A stretch of 64,000 nucleotides of DNA from Mycolicibacterium sediminis (GCF_010731735.1 NZ_AP022588.1:2728001-2792000); one strand, 5' to 3'; shown: positions 1 through 8,414, numbered from the stretch's first letter. Translations and numbers: made by a program. Notes: generated by a model from the sequence alone, not told the origin.

Positions 1-1381
1 CGTCGATCGGCTCCAGCGACGCCGCGGCGATGGTGTGCTGGGCGAGGATGTCGAGGGGGTTGGCGGGCACCCGCATGGTCTCGATCTCGCCGGTGAGCAT
101 GCGCTGCACCGTGACTGCGCAGTCGATCAGGTCGGTGCGGTGCTTGGGGAACAGGACGCCGCGCGAGACCTCGCCAACCTGGTGGCCCGCGCGGCCCACG
201 CGCTGCAGGCCGCTGGCCACCGATGGCGGCGCCTCCACCTGGATGACCAGGTCGACCGAACCCATGTCGATGCCGAGTTCGAGGCTCGACGTCGCGACGA
301 CGGCCCGCAACCGGCCCGACTTGAGGTCGTCCTCGACGATCGCGCGCTGCTCCTTGCTGACCGACCCGTGGTGGGCCTTGGCCAGCAGCGGCTCGGCACC
401 CGAGGCCTGGCCGCTGGCCATCACGTGGGCGGGCGCACCGCCGGCGACCTTCGGGTTCTTCTCCTCGGAGGGTGCGGCGCCGGTGCGTTCGGCGTAGATC
501 TCGTTGATCCGCGACGTCAACCGTTCGGCGAGGCGGCGGGAGTTGGTGAACACGATCGAGCTGCGGTGCGACTCGATCAGGTCAACGATGCGCTCCTCGA
601 CGTCCGGCCAAATCGTGTTGTTCTCGAGGTTCGCCATGTCGGGCACGGGCACCTGGACGGAGAGGTCCCAGGACTTGCCGGATGCCGGGGCGACGATCGA
701 CGTGGGGGCGGCGCCGGACAGGAACCGGGCGACGTCCTCGGGTGGGCGGACGGTGGCGGACAACCCGATGCGCTGGGCAGGGGTGTCGAGGAGCTGGTCG
801 AGCCGCTCGAGGGACAGCGCGAGGTGGGCGCCGCGCTTGGTGCCCGCGACCGCGTGCACCTCGTCGACGATCACGGTGGTGACGTCGGTCAGCGACTCCC
901 GCGCCGCCGACGTCAACATCAGGAAGAGCGACTCCGGCGTCGTGATCAGGATGTCCGGCGGCGTGCGGACCAACTCTCGACGCTGGGCGGGCGACGTGTC
1001 GCCCGAACGCACGCCGACCGTGATCCTCGGAACCGGTGAGCCGAGTCGCTCGGCCACGCGGGTGATGCCGGTGAGCGGAGTCGACAGGTTCCGTTCGACG
1101 TCGACGGCCAGCGCCTTCAGCGGCGACACGTAGAGCACCCGGGTGCCGGGCTTCGGTTCTCCCGTGGCGGGCGGTTCCGCGGCGGCGAGGCGGTCGATCG
1201 CCCAGAGGAACGCGGCCAGGGTCTTGCCCGACCCGGTGGGGGCGATGACCAGCGTGTTGTCGCCGCCGGCGATGGCCGCCCACGCCTGGGCCTGCGCGGC
1301 CGTGGGCTCGACGAAGGTACCCGCGAACCAGTCCCTGGTCACGGCGCTGAACTGCGCCAGGGGGTCGGTCACGGCAGTCAT
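1..1381 (-). CDS. lhr: Lhr-type ATP-dependent helicase, N-terminal part
   Basis: This is the 5' part (about 460 codons) of a superfamily 2 helicase; the gene runs off the left edge of the window. Reading from the ATG at 1381, the protein shows a Q-like motif (PTAAQAQAW), Walker A APTGSGKT at residues 47-54, the DEVHA box with the following GTKRGAHL that is characteristic of Lhr proteins, the SAT motif (GLSATVRPPEDV), and helicase domain 2 motifs (SSLELGIDMG, QRVGRAGH). Lhr family proteins are about 1,500 residues long and act in DNA repair as 3'-5' DNA/RNA-DNA helicases. A TetR gene on the same strand ends 46 bp upstream. Family assignment is firm; the missing C-terminal part could not be checked. 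Confidence 0.92.
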   Translation of the reverse strand, partial: MTAVTDPLAQFSAVTRDWFAGTFVEPTAAQAQAWAAIAGGDNTLVIAPTGSGKTLAAFLWAIDRLAAAEPPATGEPKPGTRVLYVSPLKALAVDVERNLSTPLTGITRVAERLGSPVPRITVGVRSGDTSPAQRRELVRTPPDILITTPESLFLMLTSAARESLTDVTTVIVDEVHAVAGTKRGAHLALSLERLDQLLDTPAQRIGLSATVRPPEDVARFLSGAAPTSIVAPASGKSWDLSVQVPVPDMANLENNTIWPDVEERIVDLIESHRSSIVFTNSRRLAERLTSRINEIYAERTGAAPSEEKNPKVAGGAPAHVMASGQASGAEPLLAKAHHGSVSKEQRAIVEDDLKSGRLRAVVATSSLELGIDMGSVDLVIQVEAPPSVASGLQRVGRAGHQVGEVSRGVLFPKHRTDLIDCAVTVQRMLTGEIETMRVPANPLDILAQHTIAAASLEPID

Positions 1382-1427
1382 GAGTCCATGGTGCCTCGCC
1401 CCACCGACACGCGGTGCGCGGTTCGCG

Positions 1428-2081
1428 TCAGCGAGCGGGGTCGTCGACCGCCTCGGCCAGCGCGGTGGGGATGCCCGGCATCCGTGAGATGGCGTCGAGC
1501 AGGGCGTGCGCGCAGGAATCGGCGACGCGGTCGCCGTCGATCGTCGGGTCCATCACCCGCTGCCGACACAGCTCGAAGGTGTAGGCCAGCCAGCCGTAGA
1601 CCACGACCCGGAGGTCCCGCGCGATCGTGGCATCCAAGTCGGATCCGACGGCCTTGGTGATGCGCGAGATGATCCGGTTCGCCTGCCGGTCGTTGTCGAC
1701 GTCGTCGATCCCGCGCAGCACCGGATCCGACCGCCCCATGCCCATGTACGCCGCCCACGCGCCGTGCGGATTCGCGTCGTCGTAGTAGACGTAGGCGAGC
1801 ACCCCCGCCCGCAGTTGGTCGAACAGGCTGTCCCCGGGTCGCGGTGGCGTGTTCGTCGCCTCGAAGAGCCGTTCGCCCTCGGCGCGTACGACCGCGGCGA
1901 AGAACGCCCGCTTGTCGGGGAAGTAGTGGTACATCAGCGCGCGCGATACCCCGGCCCGCTCTGCGATCTCGTCGATGCGGACCTCGTCGTAGGGACGCTT
2001 GCCGAAGACCTCGACGCCCAGGGCGAGGAGTTCGTTGCGGCGGTCACCGGGGGAGAGCCGCCTGCGAGCCGGTTCAGCCAT
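1428..2081 (-). CDS. TetR family transcriptional regulator
   Basis: A 217-residue one-component repressor. The N-terminal helix-turn-helix is clear (RIDEIAERAGVSRALMYHYFPDKRAFFAAVV, residues roughly 36-66), and the helical C-terminal ligand domain is of ordinary length. The ATG at 2081 is chosen because it places the first HTH helix about 15 residues in, as is usual; an upstream in-frame start would add 21 residues of proline/arginine-rich sequence with no family likeness. It is transcribed toward lhr, 46 bp upstream of it, and divergently from the ANTAR gene. The ligand and targets are unknown. The two acidic runs in the C-terminal domain are not diagnostic of any subfamily I can name. Confidence 0.85.
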   Translation of the reverse strand: MAEPARRRLSPGDRRNELLALGVEVFGKRPYDEVRIDEIAERAGVSRALMYHYFPDKRAFFAAVVRAEGERLFEATNTPPRPGDSLFDQLRAGVLAYVYYDDANPHGAWAAYMGMGRSDPVLRGIDDVDNDRQANRIISRITKAVGSDLDATIARDLRVVVYGWLAYTFELCRQRVMDPTIDGDRVADSCAHALLDAISRMPGIPTALAEAVDDPAR

Positions 2082-2145
2082 GATCCCGATCCTATGGAGC
2101 GGCGGTCGCAGCCTTCCGATCGGTAGCGACCGGCACCGATCCACC

Positions 2146-2171
2146 GGCTTGGCGGCACCGAATTCGGGGTA
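2146..2171 (+). promoter_or_regulatory. SigF-like promoter for the ANTAR gene
   Basis: GGCTT (2146-2150), 16 nt, then GGGTA (2167-2171). This matches the mycobacterial SigF consensus GGTTT-N15-17-GGGTA with one change in the -35 element. It would start transcription near 2180, giving a leader of about 70 nt before the ANTAR start. The window's own rsbW-sigF promoter has the same layout. Inferred from pattern only. Confidence 0.4.
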
Positions 2172-2252
2172 AACGCGGTGACCCCGTCCGTCGAGTCGCA
2201 GTCCGCTCGGCGTCCGCAGGGTCCCTTCTGAACGAGTGCAGTGGAGGATCCC

Positions 2253-2666
2253 ATGTCAGCAGTGGAGGCGTGTGACGACGTTCCGACGACTCGCGACGCC
2301 GCGGCCGGCATCGTGCGGCAGCAGTGGATCACCGAGGAACTGGTCGGGATCAACGAGCGCCGAGCCGTCATCGAGCAGGCCAAGGGCATGTTGATGTTCG
2401 TGTACGGCATCGACGCCGACGAGGCGTTCACGTTCCTGCGCAATCAGTCCCAGAACCACAACGTCAAGGTGAACCTCCTGGCCGAACAGATCGTCAAGGA
2501 CCTGGTCGAGTCGACGCGGACGAGAAGGCGACCCGACACCGCGCCCGCGTCCATGGGACTGATCGACACCGCCCACGACCGCATCCGGCACGGCGCGGAA
2601 CGGCACCTGGACGGGGAGTGCAAGACCGGCATCCCCATGACGGAGCTGGGAGTCGTTCCCGAGTAA
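2253..2666 (+). CDS. ANTAR domain RNA-binding antiterminator-like protein
   Basis: A 137-residue protein dominated by an ANTAR domain at about residues 25-85: ...INERRAVIEQAKGMLMFVYGIDADEAF... carries the family's invariant A-x-GxLM pattern followed by the DxDEAFxxLRxxSQ helix. ANTAR proteins bind paired hairpins in nascent mRNA and promote readthrough. In mycobacteria many are stand-alone proteins lacking a GAF or receiver sensor, as here. The C-terminal 45 residues are not recognisable. The ATG at 2253 has a GGAGG 5 nt upstream; an in-frame GTG at 2241 lies on top of that ribosome site and is less likely. A SigF-like promoter sits about 80 bp upstream, suggesting stress or stationary-phase expression. 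Confidence 0.88.
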   Translation: MSAVEACDDVPTTRDAAAGIVRQQWITEELVGINERRAVIEQAKGMLMFVYGIDADEAFTFLRNQSQNHNVKVNLLAEQIVKDLVESTRTRRRPDTAPASMGLIDTAHDRIRHGAERHLDGECKTGIPMTELGVVPE

Positions 2667-2694
2667 CCCCGACTGCTGCTCGCATACGGGCAGA

Positions 2695-3552
2695 ATGACG
2701 ACCATGCACGCAACGGTTCTGGGCACGGGCGCCATGGGCGCGGGGATGGCGCGATCACTTCTGCGAGAGGGGATCGAGGTCACCGTGTGGAACCGCACCA
2801 CCGAGCGGTCGGAGCCGCTGGCCGACGACGGTGCCGTCGTCGCCCTCGACCCGACCGCGGCGGTGGCGGAGGCCGACGTCGTGGTGGCGATGCTGTTCGA
2901 CGCGGACGCGACGCTCGACACGATGGCCAAGGTGCTGCCGGCGATGAAGGAGGGCGCCGTCTTCGTGCAGTGCGCCACGGTGGGACTCGAGGGCGCCGCG
3001 CGGACCGCGTCGGTCGCGGCGGAGCACGGCGTCGCGTTCCTCGACTGCCCGGTGCTGGGCACCAAGGCGCCCGCCGAGCAGGGCAAGCTGGTGGTGCTCG
3101 CATCGGGTGACCCCGCGCTGCGCGACCGCGTGCAGCCGGCGTTCGACGCGATGGGGTCCAAGACGATCTGGGTGGGTACCGAACTCGGTCTCGGATCGAA
3201 GCTCAAACTGGTGTGCAACGCATGGATCGGTGCGCTCGCCGCAGCCATCGGCCAGTCCTTTGCCCTCGCGAAGGGCCTTGGCCTGGACCAGCAGTTGATG
3301 CTCGACGCCTTCGATGGATCCGCAGCCGGTTCCCCTTACCTGCAGGCGAAGGGCACGGCGATCATCGAGTCGTCGTACGCACCGCAGTTCAGCGTCGACG
3401 GTGTCCGCAAGGACACGGGACTGATCAGGGACGCGATCGCCTCGTCGGGACTGTCGACGGTCCTCGTCGACGGCGTTCTCGCCGCCTTCGACGCAGCCAG
3501 CGAGGCCGGGCACGGCGAGGAGGACATGGCCGCGGTCTACTTCGGCTACTGA
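2695..3552 (+). CDS. NAD(P)-dependent beta-hydroxyacid dehydrogenase family protein
   Basis: A 285-residue member of the 3-hydroxyisobutyrate dehydrogenase / 6-phosphogluconate dehydrogenase-like superfamily, which also contains imine reductases. The N-terminal Rossmann motif is GTGAMGAGMARSL (residues 10-22), followed by VWNRT at the end of beta2, where the arginine suggests NADPH preference. The substrate motif DCPVLGTKAPAEQGKLVVLASG and the catalytic-lysine region GLGSKLKLVCNAW (lysine near residue 170) match the family. It lies 28 bp upstream of dhaK and probably shares its mRNA, so a small hydroxy-acid or hydroxy-aldehyde substrate made or used by the kinase is plausible. The exact substrate is not readable. 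Confidence 0.85.
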   Translation: MTTMHATVLGTGAMGAGMARSLLREGIEVTVWNRTTERSEPLADDGAVVALDPTAAVAEADVVVAMLFDADATLDTMAKVLPAMKEGAVFVQCATVGLEGAARTASVAAEHGVAFLDCPVLGTKAPAEQGKLVVLASGDPALRDRVQPAFDAMGSKTIWVGTELGLGSKLKLVCNAWIGALAAAIGQSFALAKGLGLDQQLMLDAFDGSAAGSPYLQAKGTAIIESSYAPQFSVDGVRKDTGLIRDAIASSGLSTVLVDGVLAAFDAASEAGHGEEDMAAVYFGY

Positions 3553-3580
3553 TCGCCGCGACGAGAGGAGGATCGGGACC

Positions 3581-4630
3581 ATGTCACCCGTACCCGAGGC
3601 GCCGACGGGCCACTTCCATCCCGACGACGGCGATCCGGTACCGGTGGCGCTGGCCGGCTTCGCACGGGCCAACCGCCGGTTCGTCGAGGTGCACGAGTCA
3701 CCGGCCTTCCTCACCGCCCGCCACCGCAACCCCCGACGCGTCGTCGGCCTGGTCTCCGGCGGCGGTTCCGGACACGAGCCGTTGCACGCCGGGTTCCTCG
3801 GCGAGGGGATGCTTGACGCGGTGGCGCCCGGCAAGGTCTTCGCCTCACCGCACAACCGGCAGGTCCTGGAGGCCAGTAGGCACGCCGCGGGAGATGGCGG
3901 CGTGCTGCACGTCGTCAAGAACTACACCGGGGATCGGATCAACTTCGGCATCGCCGCCGAACGTCTCCGGCTCGAGGGGATCGAGGTGCGTCGCGTCCTC
4001 GTCGACGACGATCTGGCCACCGAGAGCGCCGACACCGCGACGGGTCGCCGTGGGACCGCAGCGACGGTCGTCGTCGAGAAGATCCTGGGCGCCGCAGCCG
4101 ACGACGGCGCCGGCATCGACGACCTCGCGGAACTCGGCGCCCGCGTCGCGGCGGCGAGCAGGAGCATCGCGGTCGCGTCCCGGGCGCAGACCACGGGGGC
4201 CGACGGAACACCCGCGTTCGACGTCGCAGCACACGAACTCGAGTACGGCGTGGGGATCCACGGCGAACGAGCCTCGGCCACGATCACCCGGCCGACCACG
4301 CCGGAGTTGGTGCGGCGCATGACCGACCAGGTCCTCGACGCGTTGCCGCCCGGCGGAGACGTGATCCTCGTCGTCAATGGACTGGGCGCGGTCACCCTCC
4401 TGGAACTCAACGTGATCTTCGAGTACGCGGCGCGGGAAGTCGAGACGCGCGGCGGCCGGGTGGTGGGCGAACTCGTCGGCACGTACGTTCCCGCACTGGA
4501 CATGCGCGGCTTCTCGGTCACGATGACACGCACCGACGGGGAACTCCTGTCGCTCTGGGACGCCCCGGCCTTCACCCCGTCCTTCCCGAACCGATCGGTG
4601 GGCACGTCGACCGATGGGAACGTGCGATGA
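3581..4630 (+). CDS. dhaK: Dihydroxyacetone kinase, DhaK subunit
   Basis: A 349-residue substrate-binding subunit of a dihydroxyacetone-type kinase. The three hallmark positions are visible: the GGGSGHEP loop with the substrate-contacting His, the KNYTGD loop with the general acid/base Asp, and GVGIHGE containing the His that forms the covalent hemiaminal with dihydroxyacetone. NGLGAVTLLEL near residue 260 also matches. After GIHGE the usual Pro-Gly is Arg-Ala, a small deviation near the active site. Its stop overlaps the dhaL start by 4 bp (ATGA). No DhaM (PTS phosphoryl donor) is present in the window, so whether the pair uses ATP directly, as erythrulose-type kinases do, or an unlinked donor is open. 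Confidence 0.9.
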   Translation: MSPVPEAPTGHFHPDDGDPVPVALAGFARANRRFVEVHESPAFLTARHRNPRRVVGLVSGGGSGHEPLHAGFLGEGMLDAVAPGKVFASPHNRQVLEASRHAAGDGGVLHVVKNYTGDRINFGIAAERLRLEGIEVRRVLVDDDLATESADTATGRRGTAATVVVEKILGAAADDGAGIDDLAELGARVAAASRSIAVASRAQTTGADGTPAFDVAAHELEYGVGIHGERASATITRPTTPELVRRMTDQVLDALPPGGDVILVVNGLGAVTLLELNVIFEYAAREVETRGGRVVGELVGTYVPALDMRGFSVTMTRTDGELLSLWDAPAFTPSFPNRSVGTSTDGNVR

Positions 4631-5271
4631 GCGTCGACGACATTCAGCGCGACATCGTGACCGGGTTCGCCGACGCGGTTTCGGCGGCGCACGACCAGCT
4701 CACCCGACTCGACCAGCACAGCGGCGACGGGGACTTCGGCGACAACCTCTGGGGCGGCATGGTTGTCGCCGCTGAGCGACTCGTGGACACCACGGAGTCA
4801 CCGCTGGCGGTCCTGGGTGCGGTGTTCCTCGACGAGGTGGGCGGCACCTCCGGTCCGCTACTCGGTCTGCTGTTCACCGAGATCGCGGTGGCGGTCGCAG
4901 ACGATCCCGGATCGGCAGACGCGTGGGCAGACGGCCTTGGTGCCGGACTGGCGGCGATCGTGCGGGTGGGGGAGGCGGCCACCGGCGACCGGACCCTGGT
5001 CGACGCCCTGGCCCCCGCGGCCGAAACCCTCAGCGCAACGGGCGACTTCGCGTCGGCCGCAGAGTCGGCGGCACGGGGGGCGCGGGCGACCGCGTCGATG
5101 CGGGCCCGTATGGGCAGGGCCAGCTACGTCGGCGACCGAGCGAAGGGCGAGCCCGATCCGGGTGCTGTCGGTGTCGCCCTGTTCCTGTGGGTGGTGGCCA
5201 CGGTGCTCACCGGGTCGTCGGTGATGCCGCCGCTGGACTGCGGACTCGAGGATCTCGGGCTGGGTCGCTGA
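4627..5271 (+). CDS. dhaL: Dihydroxyacetone kinase, DhaL nucleotide-binding subunit
   Basis: A 214-residue all-helical nucleotide-binding subunit. The Mg-ADP/ATP loop is LDQHSGDGDFGDNL with aspartates at residues 29, 34 and 36, the three metal ligands. The next residue is Phe37, where the family almost always has His (GDGDHG or GDADHG). GGTSGPLLGLLF and GDRTLVDAL are the other two family motifs and are intact. It is translationally coupled to dhaK through an ATGA overlap and should form the K/L heterocomplex phosphorylating a short keto- or aldo-sugar. The His-to-Phe change may alter nucleotide handling; I cannot tell the effect. Confidence 0.9.
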   Translation: MSVDDIQRDIVTGFADAVSAAHDQLTRLDQHSGDGDFGDNLWGGMVVAAERLVDTTESPLAVLGAVFLDEVGGTSGPLLGLLFTEIAVAVADDPGSADAWADGLGAGLAAIVRVGEAATGDRTLVDALAPAAETLSATGDFASAAESAARGARATASMRARMGRASYVGDRAKGEPDPGAVGVALFLWVVATVLTGSSVMPPLDCGLEDLGLGR

Positions 5272-5296
5272 CGGAACCTACGGCGTGGCGCAGTGG

Positions 5297-6268
5297 TCAG
5301 GGACTAGTCGTGCGCGCCAGGACCACGTTGTCCTTCACCAAGTTCGAGGTCCAGATGAATTGCGCTCCGGCACCGACGAACTGTCCACGGAAGTTCTGGT
5401 ACGCGGAATAGGACACTCCCACCTGGGCCTCGCTGTAGAGCCTGGCGGTGGGCCAGTCCGAGTCGTCGAATGCGGCAGCGTCCCAGCCGGTGGGGACCGG
5501 ATAGTGCAGTGCGAAGCAACGATCGGCGCATCCCGACGGGCCCGCGGCAGAGCTGTCGTGCACGTTCCCGCGCTCGACGACGTCCGCCGGATCGGACAGC
5601 GGTGCGATCGAGAACGTCTGCGCGCGCCAGCTGTCGTTGGTGACGGTTCCGTCGCTGAAGCTCGCGACGAAACCCGCATCCCCCGCATGCCACGGATCCG
5701 CGCCCAGCCGCTCGGTCCCCAGCCCGGCGTTCTCCTCCCAGTCGACCAGCTTGACGGCATAACTGATCGGTCGCTTGGCGCGGAAGCGGACGATGGTGGA
5801 GTTGAAGGGCGTGTACGGCACGGGGTCGACGCCGACCAGCGTGCCGTTGACGAACAGCTCGAAGTAGTTGTCGCCAAACAGGTATCCGGTAATCACGTCA
5901 CCGTCCGCGTCGACCTCCGTGATCGGCAACGCCGCCACGTCGACGTCCGATGGGCCAGCCGGCCGCACGCCCGTGCATTCGTTGTAGAGGTCGTCGAGAC
6001 GGGGCCCGTCACCGAACCGCACGTCCGCGGGGGTAGTCCACGTCCGCCCGTCGCTCGAGGCGATCTGCCCCACCGGCGCGTTCCGTGCATCCGGTACCGC
6101 CGGACAGTCGAACACGGTCGGCTCGAGAACGTCGGCAAATCCCTGCGTGACCGACCGTTCCGTCCGTTGGCGATCCAGGTCCACACCGTCGGTCGAGCAC
6201 CCGGCGAGTGTCATCGCCACCACCACGCCGATGCGCAGTGAGGGACCGGGGCTACGCGGTGTCGGCAC
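5297..6268 (-). CDS. Secreted lipoprotein of unknown function
   Basis: A 323-residue protein starting at a GTG, with a signal sequence and lipobox LAGC (Cys24), so it is probably diacylglyceryl-anchored on the outer face of the membrane. The mature part is acidic, cysteine-containing (two C...C pairs, including CADRC) and rich in Trp/Tyr/Phe, and suggests a beta-sandwich fold. Phrases such as FGDNYFELFVNGTLVGVDPVPYTPFNST and DDSDWPTARLYSE resemble galactose-binding/carbohydrate-binding modules of secreted hydrolases. No catalytic domain was recognised. It is convergent with dhaL, 25 bp away. Function unknown; a carbohydrate-binding role is a guess. Confidence 0.75.
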   Translation of the reverse strand: MPTPRSPGPSLRIGVVVAMTLAGCSTDGVDLDRQRTERSVTQGFADVLEPTVFDCPAVPDARNAPVGQIASSDGRTWTTPADVRFGDGPRLDDLYNECTGVRPAGPSDVDVAALPITEVDADGDVITGYLFGDNYFELFVNGTLVGVDPVPYTPFNSTIVRFRAKRPISYAVKLVDWEENAGLGTERLGADPWHAGDAGFVASFSDGTVTNDSWRAQTFSIAPLSDPADVVERGNVHDSSAAGPSGCADRCFALHYPVPTGWDAAAFDDSDWPTARLYSEAQVGVSYSAYQNFRGQFVGAGAQFIWTSNLVKDNVVLARTTSP

Positions 6269-6310
6269 GCCACCAGTGTGCCCGCGAGCGCCGGCCGCTC
6301 GTTCTCACGG

Positions 6311-7024
6311 CTACCAGGTGAAGGCGCGAGGAGGGCCCGAGAGGCCCGCCTTCGCGGTCACGGCCATGTCGTCCAGGATCTCGACGTCGCCGGCTTCGAG
6401 ACCGTCGAGGGCCAGGCGCACCACGTCTGCCGGGTCCAGCACGGCCCCGTCGGGAAATGTCGCGCCCGTGCGCTCGGCGTAGTCGAGGAGCGTCTCGGTC
6501 CCCACCAGTCCTGGCACCAACGCAGCCACGAGCGTTCCCTGGTCGGCCAATTCGACGCGCACCCCGTTGGTCAGGCCCCATTCGGCGGACTTCGCGGCGG
6601 CGTAGGCGCTGTTGCCGGCGACGGTGTTCCACGCCGCGACCGACAGGACGTTCAGGATCGCGCCGCCGCCGTTGCGGGCGAGGATGGGGGCGAAGGCCCG
6701 GATCATCGCCAGGGCGCCGTAGTAGTTGGAGTCCATCACCGCCCGGATCGCGTCCATGTCACCGGTGACGAGGTTGCTGCCCGCGGTGAACGCGGCGTTG
6801 TTGATCAGGACGTCGACGTCGCCGGCGGACCGCGCCACCTCGTCGACCGACGCCTGGTCGGTGATGTCGAGGCGCAGGACCTTCGCCCCGGGCACGTCGA
6901 CGAGTTCGGGCCGCCGCGCGGTGGCGTAGACCGTCGCCCCGCGTTCGATCAGTTGCGTCGCGAAGTGGTGGCCCATACCGCGATTGGTGCCGGTGACGAG
7001 CGCCGTCGAGCCGTCGAGTTTCAT
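6311..7024 (-). CDS. Short-chain dehydrogenase/reductase
   Basis: A 237-residue classical SDR. TGTNRGMG (residues 11-18) is the dinucleotide-binding loop, with Arg15 and a following ARRPE segment suggesting NADPH. NNAAF is the NNAG equivalent, and the catalytic Ser with YAAAK is present. The ATG at 7024 has an excellent GGAGGACGA ribosome site; an in-frame start 141 bp upstream would add non-family sequence and overlap the regulator's promoter. It diverges from a TetR gene across a 97-bp gap holding two palindromes, so it is the likely regulated target. The substrate is unknown. Confidence 0.88.
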   Translation of the reverse strand: MKLDGSTALVTGTNRGMGHHFATQLIERGATVYATARRPELVDVPGAKVLRLDITDQASVDEVARSAGDVDVLINNAAFTAGSNLVTGDMDAIRAVMDSNYYGALAMIRAFAPILARNGGGAILNVLSVAAWNTVAGNSAYAAAKSAEWGLTNGVRVELADQGTLVAALVPGLVGTETLLDYAERTGATFPDGAVLDPADVVRLALDGLEAGDVEILDDMAVTAKAGLSGPPRAFTW

Positions 7025-7049
7025 TCGTCCTCCAGTGCGTGGCCTCAAA

Positions 7050-7116
7050 GTGACCGTGCGGTCACGTTCGATTCCCAGCGTGGCACGACGTGACCGATCG
7101 GTCAACTTGGTAGGGT
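7050..7116. promoter_or_regulatory. Twin TetR operators and leaderless -10 element
   Basis: Between the divergent SDR and TetR genes lie GTGACCGTGCGGTCAC (7050-7065, 7-bp arms) and TGACCGATCGGTCA (7091-7104, a perfect 14-bp palindrome). Both share TGACCG...CGGTCA. The second lies just upstream of TAGGGT (7111-7116), a -10 element 5 nt before the TetR GTG start, which fits a leaderless and autorepressed mRNA. The first lies where the SDR promoter should be. Binding by the adjacent TetR protein is inferred. Confidence 0.65.
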
Positions 7117-7121
7117 GAGAC

Positions 7122-7724
7122 GTGTCGTCTTCCCAGCAGCCCCGTCGGGCGGACGCGACGCGCAACTACGAGTCACTCCTCGCCGCGGCCGAGGAGGAGT
7201 TCGCCGAACGCGGTCACTCCGCCTCCATCGCCGACATCGCGCGCCGGGCGGGCGTTGCGAAGGCGACGGTGTTCCGTCACTTCGCCACCAAGGAAGACTT
7301 GATCGCGTCGATCGTCGTCGGCCACATCGCCGCGCTCGCCGCGGCAGCGCGCGACCTAGTCGACGCCGTGGATCCCGGGGCGGCTCTCCTGGAATTCCTG
7401 ACCGTGGCCGCCGACCAACGTCGGCGGCACGACCTGACGTTCCTGCAGTCGGTGACCGGGGACGACACGCGGGTGGCCGACGTCCGCGACGAACTGTGGC
7501 GGCATCTCGCCGTTCTCGTTCGGAAGGCGCAGGCGGCGGGCGCCATTCGGCCCGACATCACCGAGGCCGACGTCTTTCTGCTGATGTGCGCGCCGATCCA
7601 TGCGGTCGAGAGCCTGCCGGATCCGCCACCGGATCTGTGGCGCCGGTATCTCGGCCTTATCTTCGACGGGCTACGGCCCGACGGCGCGAGGCCGCTGCCC
7701 GAGTCGGCACCCGTTCTGTCCTGA
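7122..7724 (+). CDS. TetR family transcriptional regulator
   Basis: A 200-residue repressor. The HTH is SIADIARRAGVAKATVFRHFATKEDLIASIV (about residues 35-65), and the C-terminal domain resembles the common TetR_C SBP-like helical fold. The start is the GTG at 7122, 5 nt after a TANNNT -10 element, with no Shine-Dalgarno sequence, so the mRNA is probably leaderless. Two related palindromes in the intergenic region are its likely operators, controlling itself and the divergent SDR gene. The VOC-fold gene starts 41 bp downstream and may be cotranscribed. Confidence 0.88.
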   Translation: MSSSQQPRRADATRNYESLLAAAEEEFAERGHSASIADIARRAGVAKATVFRHFATKEDLIASIVVGHIAALAAAARDLVDAVDPGAALLEFLTVAADQRRRHDLTFLQSVTGDDTRVADVRDELWRHLAVLVRKAQAAGAIRPDITEADVFLLMCAPIHAVESLPDPPPDLWRRYLGLIFDGLRPDGARPLPESAPVLS

Positions 7725-7765
7725 TCCCGCCCATGCCGTCGACCCATCTGCGGCACACTGGCGCC

Positions 7766-8260
7766 ATGATTCAGGGCTTCTCACACATCGGCATCTGCGT
7801 GACCGACCTCGACCGTTCGATCGGCTTCTACACCGAGGTGTTCGGCTTCGCGAAGCTGTACCAGCTCGACTTCGAGAACGACGAGGTCGCGGCGACCATG
7901 GAGCAGAGCGGCACGTTCCGCTCGGCGATGCTGATCCGCGACGACATCCGGATCGAGCTGCTGCAGTGGGTCGACGTCCCGACGACCGGGTCGGGGGAGC
8001 GCAAGCCCATGACCGAACTCGGCTTCACCCATCTGTCGTTCCGCGTCGAGGACGTGGACGGCCTGACCGATGCCATTCTCGCGGCGGGCGGATCGTTCCT
8101 GGAGTCGACGCGCACCGTCCTGGGCGACGTCGAGGACCCGGCGTCGGGCCGGTTCGTCTACCTGACCGACCCCGACGGCACCCGCATCGAACTCATGCAG
8201 AACGTGCCCGATCTGTCCGGTATCAGCGCCGCCGACATCGCCGCGTCCGCCACCGGTTAG
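7766..8260 (+). CDS. VOC (glyoxalase/dioxygenase fold) family protein
   Basis: A 164-residue two-module vicinal oxygen chelate protein. GFSHIGICVTDLDRSIGFYTEVFGF opens the first beta-alpha-beta-beta-beta module, with the metal-ligand His at residue 6. GFTHLSFRVEDVDGL opens the second, with a His, and YLTDPDGTRIELMQ near residue 145 supplies the usual Glu ligand. This is the metal-site layout of glyoxalase I, methylmalonyl-CoA epimerases and extradiol dioxygenases; length and motifs are nearest to lactoylglutathione-lyase-like proteins, but the substrate cannot be read. It follows the TetR gene by 41 bp on the same strand. Confidence 0.85.
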   Translation: MIQGFSHIGICVTDLDRSIGFYTEVFGFAKLYQLDFENDEVAATMEQSGTFRSAMLIRDDIRIELLQWVDVPTTGSGERKPMTELGFTHLSFRVEDVDGLTDAILAAGGSFLESTRTVLGDVEDPASGRFVYLTDPDGTRIELMQNVPDLSGISAADIAASATG

Positions 8261-8414
8261 CGAGGATCTCCCGCGTTCTGGACCACGAGGTCCGAGCGGT
8301 GGGCCGGAACACTTCGAGCGCGCCCTCCGCCGCCGCCGCTGTTGATCTTCGGACTGCGATATGACGCGCCTGTTTCGTCCGCACGGCCCGCCGGATGAGG
8401 CACACCATCTTCTC

